Shown: positions 18,035 through 26,336 of the stretch, piece after piece
How positions within the stretch are numbered: the first letter of the stretch is position 1
Layout of the letters: each line of letters opens with the position of its first letter
Assembly: GCF_000813325.1 (NCBI RefSeq)
Contig: NZ_BBQE01000011.1
Direction: 5' to 3' (one strand)
Source: Sulfurospirillum cavolei
GTDB taxonomy: Bacteria > Campylobacterota > Campylobacteria > Campylobacterales > Sulfurospirillaceae
DNA: 64,000 bases
Made by a program: the position numbers and the translations under genes
Notes under the pieces: generated by a model
Told to the model about the DNA's origin: nothing
Databases searched by the model: none
The model's input: only the letters and a program-made list of their open reading frames with translations

Positions 18035-19227
18035 TCGAATAAAATCTTAATATACCGCTTTGCCCATAGTCCAAAAATCAGTATCCACAAACCGGCAACC
18101 GTTAAAATGGCGTGCATGTAACCTATCTGCGGAAAGATACCTGCCAAAATCCGTAAAAGCGTCATCGCTTGAATCAATCCAAAAAGCGTTATCGCATACG
18201 CATCCGCTTTGGGTGTACGTCCCGAATGCCCCAAAATAACGCGGGTTCCAAAGCCGATCAAAACGGTGGTAAAATACCCCAGTGCCAAAGCATGAAGCGG
18301 TGCTTTTTCGACGTAAATCGAAGCACTTAAGAGTGCGCTAAAATCGTGTACGACGAAAAGCGCAAAAGCAACGGGAACCCACCAAATCGAGAGAAACAGT
18401 ACCCATAAAATTGCCGGAGCTTTGCTAAAAGGCAAACGCCATTTCAAAAGTTCGTAGGTCACGATAGCAAATAACGCACTATCCGCTACAAAAGCGTTGA
18501 GCTCGCATCCTTCCAAAAGCACTTTAAGCATCAATGCGACAAAGACGCTCTCTACGAAATATTTGCTTTTGTTGATTGTGTAGCCGACAACCGTATTGGA
18601 CGTAAAAAACGGCATCATTTTTTGCGAAACGATCAAAACGATCAAAAAGAGGTAAAGGTAAAATCCGCTTCCTAACGCAAAGCGGTAGACGTCGACGAAG
18701 AAGTCGGCGAAAAACAAGAGTTGCGAGAGCATACCGAATGCAAACGCGACGAGCATCCACGTCGTATCTTTTTTAGCGGAGACTTGACTTGCTTTTTGCA
18801 TCTGCCAAAGCGTCTTAAAAAGGAGGCAGTATCCGACGAAAATAAACGCCATCGGAAGAAGCGTCGCTTTTTGGGAAAACAATGAAATCGCGATGAACAG
18901 TAGCCCACCGCCGTTAATCAGCCAAACAATCGGCATATACGTCTTTTGCGCAACCGAAGGACGTGCTAAATAACGAGGAAATACCGTCAGTAAAAACCCT
19001 GCAAAAAATTGCGTAAAAATGACAAATGCCATCGCGTACGCATGGTAAAGTCCAAGGCTTACATGTAAGCTTAAAAGCCCCGTATATACGAATCCTAAAA
19101 GCGACACAAATAAAAGCCCTTGCATCACGCCCGCAAAGAAAAAGATGCGGTGCGGTTGGGCTATTAAGTTCTGAAATGCCGTCGTTTTAACAGGCTCTGG
19201 TGGGGTTAAACTACTGACAAAAACCAC
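18028..19227 (-). CDS. nnrS: NnrS family heme-copper membrane protein
   Basis: Polytopic membrane protein of about 399 residues with roughly twelve hydrophobic helices. The N-terminal PHRIFFFAG motif and later HAYAM and GRTPKAD motifs fit NnrS. NnrS is linked to protection against nitrosative stress and to iron-sulfur cluster preservation during nitrate or nitrite respiration. The start is placed at a GTG (19227) because AGGGGGG lies nine bases upstream; an ATG nine codons earlier (19254) lies before that site. Either way the gene begins inside the 3' end of tpx, so the two are coupled. Confidence 0.85.
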   Translation of the reverse strand: MVFVSSLTPPEPVKTTAFQNLIAQPHRIFFFAGVMQGLLFVSLLGFVYTGLLSLHVSLGLYHAYAMAFVIFTQFFAGFLLTVFPRYLARPSVAQKTYMPIVWLINGGGLLFIAISLFSQKATLLPMAFIFVGYCLLFKTLWQMQKASQVSAKKDTTWMLVAFAFGMLSQLLFFADFFVDVYRFALGSGFYLYLFLIVLIVSQKMMPFFTSNTVVGYTINKSKYFVESVFVALMLKVLLEGCELNAFVADSALFAIVTYELLKWRLPFSKAPAILWVLFLSIWWVPVAFALFVVHDFSALLSASIYVEKAPLHALALGYFTTVLIGFGTRVILGHSGRTPKADAYAITLFGLIQAMTLLRILAGIFPQIGYMHAILTVAGLWILIFGLWAKRYIKILFEK

Positions 19228-19771
19228 AACAACTAGCCCCCCTATTGGCTGCATCGATAGCGGCAGTTAGCGCTTCGTCATAATTAGGCTCTTCGGTAAT
19301 CTCAGGAACCACCTGTTTGTAGACGATCTTGCCGTCTTTGCTGATCACGAAAAGGGCGCGCGCACATAAGCCTTGAAGCGCTCCATCACTGATGAGCATG
19401 CCGTATGTGCGTGCGAACGCTTTGTCTCTAAAGTCACTGCCTACGGTGAGATTTTCGATGCCAGCAACATTGCAAAACTTCGCCGCCGCAAACGGTAAGT
19501 CCATCGAAACAATCGTCACGTCAATGTTCTCATGCTTCGCCGCTTCTTGGTTAAAACGTCTCGCTTCGGCGTCGCACACAGGCGTGTCTAAAGAAGGCAC
19601 TGCGATGATGAGTTGCGCTTTGTTGCTCTCGCCGCCGATGGTTTTTTCCTGCAAATCAGGCGTCGTTACTTTCACCAAAGGCGCATAGTTTCCCACCTCT
19701 TGATATTTCCCCTCCAACTTTACAGGAGTTCCTTTAAGGGCTGTCTTGTCAATTTTTGCCGTAAAAATCAT
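19211..19771 (-). CDS. tpx: Thiol peroxidase with cysteine-rich C-terminal tail
   Basis: Atypical 2-Cys peroxiredoxin that reduces peroxides with electrons from thioredoxin. Visible are the peroxidatic cysteine C66 in DTPVCDAE, the resolving cysteine C100, and the usual family end at EPNYDEAL. The 186-residue protein continues for about 18 residues beyond that point, ending GASCCGFCQ with three cysteines (181, 182, 185), which ordinary Tpx (about 167 residues) lacks. The start at 19771 has AAAGGA six bases upstream and is preferred to a TTG/ATG 11 codons earlier. nnrS overlaps its 3' end. Confidence 0.92.
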   Translation of the reverse strand: MIFTAKIDKTALKGTPVKLEGKYQEVGNYAPLVKVTTPDLQEKTIGGESNKAQLIIAVPSLDTPVCDAEARRFNQEAAKHENIDVTIVSMDLPFAAAKFCNVAGIENLTVGSDFRDKAFARTYGMLISDGALQGLCARALFVISKDGKIVYKQVVPEITEEPNYDEALTAAIDAANRGASCCGFCQ

Positions 19772-19861
19772 GTCAATCCTTTCTCGTATTTTATATGAGA
19801 GCAATTTTATCCCATTTAAAACAAAAAAACCTTGATCTACATCTAGGAATTTGAAAGTTGT

Positions 19862-19948
19862 TTACATGTAAAGTCTTATTTCATTGTGAAATATTTTTGA
19901 AATGTGAGACTAAATCAGGCTAGAATGAGCGTAAAGTTTTACATGTAA
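19862..19948. repeat. Two TTACATGTAA palindromes upstream of rhuM-doc gene
   Basis: Exact copies of the 10-base palindrome at 19862-19871 and 19939-19948, in the divergent gap between tpx and the RhuM-Doc gene. The second lies between the probable transcription start and the ribosome site of that gene. Confidence 0.7.
19897..19926 (+). promoter_or_regulatory. Candidate sigma-70 promoter of rhuM-doc
   Basis: TTGAAA at 19897-19902 and TAGAAT at 19921-19926 with an 18-base spacer, 36 bases before the start codon. Both hexamers are close to consensus. A TTACATGTAA palindrome lies just downstream and could act as an operator; this is inference. Confidence 0.4.
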
Positions 19949-19962
19949 AAAGGGAAAAGATT

Positions 19963-20952
19963 ATGGAGCATCAAAACGTCATTCTTTATACCGATGAGCA
20001 AGGGCATGTGAGTTTGGAAGTTACTTTGGAGCATGAGACTCTTTGGCTGAATCAAGCTCAGATGGCTGAGCTGTTTGGTACTAAGCAACCAGCCATATCA
20101 AAGCATTTAAGCAATATCTTTAAATCAGGAGAATTGGATAAAAATTCAGTTCATTCCATTTTGGAATATACTGCGAGCGATGGAAAAACATACGAAACAT
20201 CGTTTTATAATTTAGATGCTGTGCTCTCTGTTGGATACAGAGTTAATTCTAAAAATGCAACGCAGTTTCGCATTTGGGCAAGTAAAGTCCTCAAAGATTA
20301 TCTCATCAAAGGCTACGCCCTCAATCACCAACGCATCAATGCTCAAAGTTTGAGTGAACTCACCGCCACGATGGAGCTAGTGCGCAAAAGCATCGAAACC
20401 AAAGAACTCAGCAGTAATGAAGCCAAAGGATTGCTTGACATCATCAACAACTATGCCAAAACGTGGGCATTGCTTCAAGGTTATGACTCAGACGCCCTTC
20501 ATGCACTGCAAGGAACGCTACATCAACGGTTTATTTTAGATTACGATGAAGCCAAAAGTGCCATCAAAGCGCTCAAAAAAGACCTAATGGCAAAAGGCGA
20601 TGCAACAGAGCTTTTCGGCAATGAAAAAGCGGGTGAATTTCAAAGCGCACTGCTCAATATTTATCAAACGTTTGGCGGGGTTGATCTGCTTCCAAGCATC
20701 GAAGAAAAAGCGGCAAATCTGCTCTACTATGTCGTCAAAGACCATGCATTTTCCGATGGCAACAAACGCATTGGTTCATTTTTGTTCATCCTCTTTTTAC
20801 ATAAAAACGGCATCGCTTACAAGCCAAACGGAGAGCCTAAAATCAACGATAATGCTCTGGTCTCACTCGCTCTTTTAGTTGCCGCGAGTGAACCAAATCA
20901 GAAAGAGTTAATGGTAAAGCTCATTGTCAATATTTTAAGCGAAACAGACTAA
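19963..20952 (+). CDS. RhuM-type protein fused to a Doc/Fic domain
   Basis: A 329-residue fusion. The N-terminal 110 residues carry a helix-turn-helix (LNQAQMAELFGTKQPAISKHL, about residues 30-50) and a RhuM-like region (NLDAVLSVGYRVNS). The C-terminal part is a Fic/Doc domain with HAFSDGNKRIGS near residue 260. The GNKR form is typical of Doc (death-on-curing), a kinase that phosphorylates EF-Tu, rather than the GNGR of AMP-transferring Fic proteins. Such fusions are common on mobile DNA, and whether this one is toxic is unknown. No separate antitoxin gene is recognisable beside it. AAAGGG precedes the ATG. Confidence 0.82.
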   Translation: MEHQNVILYTDEQGHVSLEVTLEHETLWLNQAQMAELFGTKQPAISKHLSNIFKSGELDKNSVHSILEYTASDGKTYETSFYNLDAVLSVGYRVNSKNATQFRIWASKVLKDYLIKGYALNHQRINAQSLSELTATMELVRKSIETKELSSNEAKGLLDIINNYAKTWALLQGYDSDALHALQGTLHQRFILDYDEAKSAIKALKKDLMAKGDATELFGNEKAGEFQSALLNIYQTFGGVDLLPSIEEKAANLLYYVVKDHAFSDGNKRIGSFLFILFLHKNGIAYKPNGEPKINDNALVSLALLVAASEPNQKELMVKLIVNILSETD

Positions 20953-20987
20953 AATACGTTTACATGTAAAGATTTAAAGGAGAAAAA

Positions 20988-21176
20988 ATGCAATACAAAC
21001 TGATCACAGGACCTGATGACTCAACCTTTTGCGCAAGAGTTACGGAGTTTTTAAATAACGGCTGGAAGTTACACGGAAGCCCGTCATTGACATTTAACGG
21101 TCAAACAGTTATAGCCGCGCAAGCGATTGTGAAAGAAGAAGATAAAGACGTAAAGGCGTGCGGTTTTACGAAATAA
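20988..21176 (+). CDS. DUF1737 small protein
   Basis: A 62-residue protein starting YKLITGPDDSTFC and containing LNNGWKLHGSPSLTFNG, which matches the DUF1737 family as remembered. Function is unknown. AAGGAG sits seven bases before the ATG. A TTACATGTAA palindrome (20960-20969) lies between it and the RhuM-Doc gene. It is probably co-transcribed with that gene, but nothing shows a shared role. Confidence 0.75.
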   Translation: MQYKLITGPDDSTFCARVTEFLNNGWKLHGSPSLTFNGQTVIAAQAIVKEEDKDVKACGFTK

Positions 21177-21184
21177 AGATTAAA

Positions 21185-21892
21185 ATGAAGTCAATATTAA
21201 CATGGAACTGTAACATGGCATTTAGAAAGAAGTCTGAAATAATGACTTCTTTTTTTCATGATATTGTTATTTTACAAGAGTGTGAGATTTTAGAAAAAAT
21301 ACCTAACCAAGAAAAAGTCAATTCTTCTTTGTGGATTGGTCATAACCAAAATAAAGGCTTAGCTGTTTTTGCTTTTAATAATTATGAATTGAAGATAAAC
21401 CCTTTATATAACGAAGCATATCGCTATATTATTCCTATTGATATATTTTTTAATAAAGAAAAGCAATTCACTCTTTTTGCTGTTTGGACAATGAATGATT
21501 CTATTAATCGTGAGCAACGCTATATTGGCCAAGTAGTATATGCTTTAAAAGAATATGAAAGTTTGTTAAATGATAAAACTATCATTATTGGTGATTTCAA
21601 TTGGAATAAAATATGGGATATGCGTAAAAAAAAGTTAAATTTTGCTGATTTGTTAACCATAACCGACTCATATAATATAAAAAGTTTGTATCATTTTTAT
21701 TTTAATGAAGTGTTTGGCGCTGAAGTACTCTCAACATTGTTTTTACAAAAAAATATCAAAAAACCTTATCATATTGACTATTGTTTTGCTGGTTCTTATT
21801 GGCATGAAAAATTAAAAAATGTTGATGTTGGAAAGCCTGAAAAATGGCTTTCCAAAAGCGATCATATGCCATTGTTATTTGAATTTAGCTAG
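21185..21892 (+). CDS. Endonuclease/exonuclease/phosphatase-fold protein, AT-rich
   Basis: About 235 residues with the complete EEP (DNase I-like) active-site set: WNCN near the start, LQECE near residue 33, GDFNWN near residue 138, HIDYCF near 198, and SDHMP near residue 226. It could be a nuclease or phosphodiesterase; the substrate is not evident. No signal peptide is seen. The gene is far more AT-rich than its neighbours (about 4 CpG in 300 bases against about 30 in core genes), a clear sign of transfer. The start at 21185 is the first ATG of the homologous region, with a weak ribosome site. Confidence 0.72.
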   Translation: MKSILTWNCNMAFRKKSEIMTSFFHDIVILQECEILEKIPNQEKVNSSLWIGHNQNKGLAVFAFNNYELKINPLYNEAYRYIIPIDIFFNKEKQFTLFAVWTMNDSINREQRYIGQVVYALKEYESLLNDKTIIIGDFNWNKIWDMRKKKLNFADLLTITDSYNIKSLYHFYFNEVFGAEVLSTLFLQKNIKKPYHIDYCFAGSYWHEKLKNVDVGKPEKWLSKSDHMPLLFEFS

Positions 21893-23898
21893 TCTATGCT
21901 TTCAAACAACTCAGGTCGATACTCAAAGTGCATCGTGTCGTAGTGGTACCATCTGCCGCCCCAGACGAAGCCGTGTTTTTCAAAAATATCGACGATCTCT
22001 TTGGGGAATTCATTGTGAAACGTGTGCGTTTTATCCCACTGCCAGTAGCGAGAGTAGTGGGTGTCTAAGTCGATGGCAATGCCGTAACTGTGGGCACTGA
22101 GACGTTCGGTTTTGGCGATTTTGCGAAAGTAGTAGGTGCCGTCTACTTTTTTGAGGTACCTCATGTATTCTTCAGGGAGCTTGTCCAGCTCATTAGAGAC
22201 TTTTTGAAGCTGTACGGCTGCGTTTTCATTTTTGTTAAATTGCAGTTTTTTGCCGCCGTGGTTGGGAAGCCAGTTCACTGTTGTGAGGTTTTTTTCGATC
22301 TCACTTTTGCTCGTTCCGTAGAGTTTTTTCAAAAAAGCATCATTGCGAAAACGCCCTGGGTCATCGTTGAGCGCGGGAGCGGTGATGGGCGCAAAAGCGG
22401 GGTATTTTTGGCTAAACATATCTTCGATGTCCGCATTTTCAAGCAACTGATCAAAGCTTTTGACTTTTTTGTCATCATACGGTAGGGTGCTTCCATCCAT
22501 AAAAAAGACGGTATTGTCCTTGATGACTTTCACACTGGGGTATTTTTGCACAAGGTTGTTGCTTTTAGGATTGGCGGGTTTGATCATAATGCCTTCAACA
22601 CGGTTGATAAGCAGTCCTTGTTCAGGCACATTGGGCTGATTTGCACCGACATAAAGGTCTGAAATGATGGCTTTGCCGATGACATTGCGTCCTTCTTTGC
22701 CGTCCTCCATCGTTCGCACTCCCCAAATGTTTTGCATGACAAGTGCTTTGCCCTCATACTCGCCTGCATAGAGCATAATGTGACCTTTGAGGTAGATCAG
22801 GCTTAAAAAGGCTATGCCGTTTTTGAGTATCATCGCTTCTTTTTCCTTCGGTGTTAGATCTTTGAGTGACACGTACTCGCCAAAACTTTTTTGTGCGGCT
22901 GAATTTCTGGGTATCCATATCCCAAAAGGGGAGAGGAAGTCGCGCGTCATAGCGGAGCAGTCACGGTTTGCGAGGTATCCGCCCCAGCCGTATTTTTCGC
23001 CCAAAAGTGCGTCGCCGATTTGGCTGAGATTTTCTTTTGTAAAATCAATCGGCACGATTTGAGCAAAGTTTTTTGGGATGAGCAGTTCTAGTTTTTGCGC
23101 CTTAAAATCGGCATCACGTGTGTACATGTAAGCGTGAAAAAAGTCATTGTCCTCACGTGGCACGATGGGCAAGATAGCGCCTATCTTGGCGTAGGTGATG
23201 AAGCGTTGTTGGTGATTGTACAGAGGGACATTGTCTTTGACAATGGCGATTTTGGTCGCGTTGATAAACTCCGTTCGCTCGGGTGCGCTTACGAGCACAA
23301 AACTATTCGTTGGAATCCACCCTGAAGCAAACGAGCTCTCCACAAATGCCCAAGCACCATCTCGACTGTAGTGTGAGACGATGATAGGTTCTGCGACGTG
23401 AATGCGCGATGTTTGCAAGTAATCAAACGGATACCCTTCTCCCGGTAAAGTCGTTTTTTTGAAAAAAGGCTTTTCGGTGGGAAGGTTGCGCATCTGCGCA
23501 TTTTGGATCATTATCGCATGGGCATTGATGCTTCCATACGCCTCTTTGTTGGTACTTTTGATGATAGCATCTATCTCGTCACCATTGATAAGCTGTAAGT
23601 TTTCACCATAGTAGCGATTTTTCAGTCCATACGATGTGTTTGCCCACAGTGCATCTTCTTTGTCGTGGCTTACGTGGGTTCGAAACCAAGGGCTGTAGTA
23701 GCGGTAGGTAAAGTCATCTTGTGCGACCTTTTGCGGCGAGACATTTTGCGCTAAAAAATCCACCTTTTGCGGATACAAAAGCATTGCATTGGAAGCAGCA
23801 TTTTGGGCTATGACCGCTTGAGGTGTCGGCTCTTTGGACGTACAACCGCTGAGAAAAAAGAGTGTACATGTAAAAAGAAAAATATTTCGTAATGACAT
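21889..23898 (-). CDS. Lipoprotein fusing NlpC/P60 and M15 peptidase domains
   Basis: A 669-residue envelope lipoprotein with lipobox LSGC (cysteine 19). After an N-terminal region and SH3-like segments, an NlpC/P60 domain has its catalytic cysteine in NRDCSAMT (near residue 316) and histidine in KGHIMLY. The C-terminal part is an M15/VanY-type zinc peptidase with HSYGIAIDLD near residue 601 and DTMHFEYRP near the end. Both are peptidoglycan peptidase folds, so the protein probably trims stem peptides or cross-links in the periplasm. It converges on the EEP gene with a four-base overlap. Confidence 0.82.
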   Translation of the reverse strand: MSLRNIFLFTCTLFFLSGCTSKEPTPQAVIAQNAASNAMLLYPQKVDFLAQNVSPQKVAQDDFTYRYYSPWFRTHVSHDKEDALWANTSYGLKNRYYGENLQLINGDEIDAIIKSTNKEAYGSINAHAIMIQNAQMRNLPTEKPFFKKTTLPGEGYPFDYLQTSRIHVAEPIIVSHYSRDGAWAFVESSFASGWIPTNSFVLVSAPERTEFINATKIAIVKDNVPLYNHQQRFITYAKIGAILPIVPREDNDFFHAYMYTRDADFKAQKLELLIPKNFAQIVPIDFTKENLSQIGDALLGEKYGWGGYLANRDCSAMTRDFLSPFGIWIPRNSAAQKSFGEYVSLKDLTPKEKEAMILKNGIAFLSLIYLKGHIMLYAGEYEGKALVMQNIWGVRTMEDGKEGRNVIGKAIISDLYVGANQPNVPEQGLLINRVEGIMIKPANPKSNNLVQKYPSVKVIKDNTVFFMDGSTLPYDDKKVKSFDQLLENADIEDMFSQKYPAFAPITAPALNDDPGRFRNDAFLKKLYGTSKSEIEKNLTTVNWLPNHGGKKLQFNKNENAAVQLQKVSNELDKLPEEYMRYLKKVDGTYYFRKIAKTERLSAHSYGIAIDLDTHYSRYWQWDKTHTFHNEFPKEIVDIFEKHGFVWGGRWYHYDTMHFEYRPELFESID

Positions 23899-23956
23899 AG
23901 TTGAAGCCTTAAATTTTCTTAATGCTATAATACCAAAAACAACTTAGGAAGCCTCT

Positions 23957-25285
23957 TTGAACGTAGCACAAAAACTCATCGATATTTTAAAAAAAGAGAA
24001 TGTTCTGCTCACGGGTGGTGCAGGTGTGGGTAAGAGTTATTTGGTCGGTGAAGTGGTGACGGAGCTACGAAAAATCGGCAAACAAGTGGTCGTTCTTGGC
24101 AGTACCGGTGTGAGTGCAGTCAATGTTGGCGGTCAAACCCTGCACAGCTTTTTTGCGTTTGGCATCTGCAATCATCTCGATGAACTCACCCGTCATGACC
24201 GCTATACCAAAGCCAGACTCGTGGAGATCAAAAAGGTGTTGACACGCTGCGATCTTTTGGTCATCGATGAGATTAGCATGGTTTCAGCCGATCTGCTCGA
24301 TATGATCTATTATCGTTTGAGAAACGCTGGGTTTGAGGGAAGTGTGCTGTTTGTCGGCGACTTTTTCCAGCTTCCTCCAGTCTCCAAAGGTAAAGAAAAT
24401 AGCTTGTGGGGCGGTTTTGAGTACGCCTTTGAGAGCAGTTCATGGAACGCGTTTGAGCCAGTCGTGGTGGAGCTTACCATCACCAAGCGGACGCACGATG
24501 ATCTGTTCTTTGCCCATCTTGGAAAGATACGACGAGGCATCCTCGATAATGAGACACTTGAATACCTTGAGGCTCTGCGTACCAATGTCGGTGTGTGGGA
24601 CGATGACCCAACGGTTTTGTTTGGCAGAAACAAAGAGGCTGAGATGCTCAACATCCAAAAATTGGCACAAATTGAGAGCGAGCCTATCGTGCTGAAAGCG
24701 AAAGAGAAAGTACACGAGCAGTCTTTACATGTAAACAAGATCGAAGGCTGGAAAAACGCGCTTCCCATTCCTGTAGACTTGACCTTGAAAGTGGGCGCAA
24801 AGGTGCTTTTTTGTACCAACAAATGGGGTAAATACTACAATGGCGAGCGGGGCATCATCAAAGCGATTGATGAAAATGAAGTCATTGTGGAAAAAGCGGG
24901 AGAGCTGGTTAAAGTGGAACGCCAAGAGTACACACTGCATGAAAATGTGGTAATGGATGGCGAAGTCAAAGAAAAGCCACTCGTTTCCATCGAACAGTTT
25001 CCTCTTAAACTCGCTTATGCCATCACGATTCATAAAAGCCAAGGCATGAGCATCGACTCTTTGGTCTGCAACATCAACAACATCTTTGAAAAGAGTCAGT
25101 TTTATGTAGCAATTTCCCGTGCGCGCTACCCCAAACAGCTTCTGCTGGACTATGGCTATCAACGTTTTTATGAGCATTTGACACGCTGTGTGCAAGTTTC
25201 CCCCAAAGTAGGGGAGTTTTACCAAAAATCAGACATTTTAAAAATAGAAGAGGTTAAGAGCAATTCACTTTTTGATGAATTTTGA
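23957..25285 (+). CDS. PIF1-like SF1B helicase
   Basis: DNA helicase of 442 residues related to PIF1/RecD. Motifs in order: Walker A TGGAGVGKSYL (residues 18-28), LGSTGVSAVNVGGQTLHSFF (Ia), Walker B VIDEISMVSADLLD near residue 105, GDFFQLPPV near residue 135, and the C-terminal TIHKSQGMS and YVAISRA motifs near residues 355-390. It has no extra N- or C-terminal domain. Translation starts at a TTG with AGGA seven bases upstream. An exact TTACATGTAA lies inside the coding region (24725-24734), reading Leu-His-Val. Confidence 0.85.
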   Translation: MNVAQKLIDILKKENVLLTGGAGVGKSYLVGEVVTELRKIGKQVVVLGSTGVSAVNVGGQTLHSFFAFGICNHLDELTRHDRYTKARLVEIKKVLTRCDLLVIDEISMVSADLLDMIYYRLRNAGFEGSVLFVGDFFQLPPVSKGKENSLWGGFEYAFESSSWNAFEPVVVELTITKRTHDDLFFAHLGKIRRGILDNETLEYLEALRTNVGVWDDDPTVLFGRNKEAEMLNIQKLAQIESEPIVLKAKEKVHEQSLHVNKIEGWKNALPIPVDLTLKVGAKVLFCTNKWGKYYNGERGIIKAIDENEVIVEKAGELVKVERQEYTLHENVVMDGEVKEKPLVSIEQFPLKLAYAITIHKSQGMSIDSLVCNINNIFEKSQFYVAISRARYPKQLLLDYGYQRFYEHLTRCVQVSPKVGEFYQKSDILKIEEVKSNSLFDEF

Positions 25286-25317
25286 CGATTTACATGTAAA
25301 ATATAAGGAGTCATTAC

Positions 25318-25827
25318 ATGGAACTCAATGTCAGTTACGAAAGTACGTCCAGTACGACAAAACGCGCAAGCAATGTCTCGCTGGAAGATGCACAAAAAAA
25401 CAAGCTGAGCGGGAAAGATATTTTTAACAGTTACTTGGCAGAGTACCAAAAAGAGATGACGGCACAATCGCGTGCTACGTTTGGCACGCAAGCCGATACT
25501 TTTCGTTTAGCCGACATTGGCTATACGGGAAAACCCATTGGACAACTCACTCAAGATGAAGCCAAAGCTTTGGTCGCAGACGATGGTTTTTTTGGCATTG
25601 CACAAACGAGTGCGAGAATCGCTGATTTTGTCATTAACGGTGCGGGCGATGATCTTGAAAAACTCCAAGCGGGGCGTTCGGGAATGCTTCAAGGTTTTGG
25701 TGAAGCCGAGAAACTTTGGGGTGAAAAATTACCTGAAATTAGTTATACTACGATGCAAAAAGCACTCGAAAAAGTTGACGCGCGTATTGCCGAACTTGGT
25801 GGGAGTGTACTCGATACATCCGTATAA
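25318..25827 (+). CDS. Hypothetical protein, 169 residues
   Basis: Not recognised with confidence. A soluble, alanine- and glycine-rich protein without signal peptide or membrane segments. The N-terminal 40 residues are polar and probably disordered (SSTTKRASNVS), and the middle is helical (IGQLTQDEAKALVADDGFFG). I recall similar epsilonproteobacterial proteins being labelled hydrogenase-4 component G, but nothing in sequence or context supports a hydrogenase link. AAGGAG precedes the ATG; a TTACATGTAA palindrome (25290-25299) sits just upstream. Confidence 0.6.
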   Translation: MELNVSYESTSSTTKRASNVSLEDAQKNKLSGKDIFNSYLAEYQKEMTAQSRATFGTQADTFRLADIGYTGKPIGQLTQDEAKALVADDGFFGIAQTSARIADFVINGAGDDLEKLQAGRSGMLQGFGEAEKLWGEKLPEISYTTMQKALEKVDARIAELGGSVLDTSV

Positions 25828-25838
25828 CAAAGGCTCAA

Positions 25839-26336
25839 ATGAGACGCATTTTCATCGCATTTTTACTCTTACATGTAAGCCTTTTTGCGGAGACGTTGGC
25901 AATTGAGCATTTCAAAGCCAACGTCTTTGCAAAGTCCGATAAAAAGCCCGTTGAGATAACGCTCGGGCTTATTTTTGAAGGCAACGATATTAAGAAAAAC
26001 GAATACAAAGCCATCGACGCGCTGAATATCGTCATCGGTAGTTATTACGCCGAAGATTTGGTTACCTCGCGCGGAAAAGAGCTTTTAAAAGCGACGTTAA
26101 TCGCGTACGCCAAAAAAACACACAATATAACAATTGATTCGGTTTTTATTAAAGAACTCACCGTGAAAACCAATCCGACCACCCAAGAGATCGTCGAAGC
26201 GATCAAGAAAGAGGGCGTTTTTCAGCAACAACAGCAAAATGCCGCTCCAAAACAGCAACAATCCCAACAACTCAACCTCGCACCGCCTTTACCGAAGCGT
26301 TCGTTAATTCCGGAAGAAAATGGAATCAATTTTTAA
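25839..26336 (+). CDS. Exported FliL-like protein of a secretion/pilus-type cluster
   Basis: A 165-residue protein with a signal peptide (to about residue 18), a compact domain, and a glutamine/proline-rich tail (QQQQQ near residue 127). The domain resembles the periplasmic part of FliL: a beta-rich ITLGLIFEG stretch followed by DALNIVIGS, EDLVTSRGKELLK and IKELTVK. It has no membrane anchor beyond the signal. It is the first of four coupled genes, and its stop overlaps the ATPase start by one base. The FliL likeness is by eye and its job is unknown. Confidence 0.6.
   Translation: MRRIFIAFLLLHVSLFAETLAIEHFKANVFAKSDKKPVEITLGLIFEGNDIKKNEYKAIDALNIVIGSYYAEDLVTSRGKELLKATLIAYAKKTHNITIDSVFIKELTVKTNPTTQEIVEAIKKEGVFQQQQQNAAPKQQQSQQLNLAPPLPKRSLIPEENGINF

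Noticed and set aside
25318..25827. Calling the 169-residue protein a hydrogenase component
   Set aside because: The label is only a remembered automatic annotation; no hydrogenase genes or motifs are nearby.
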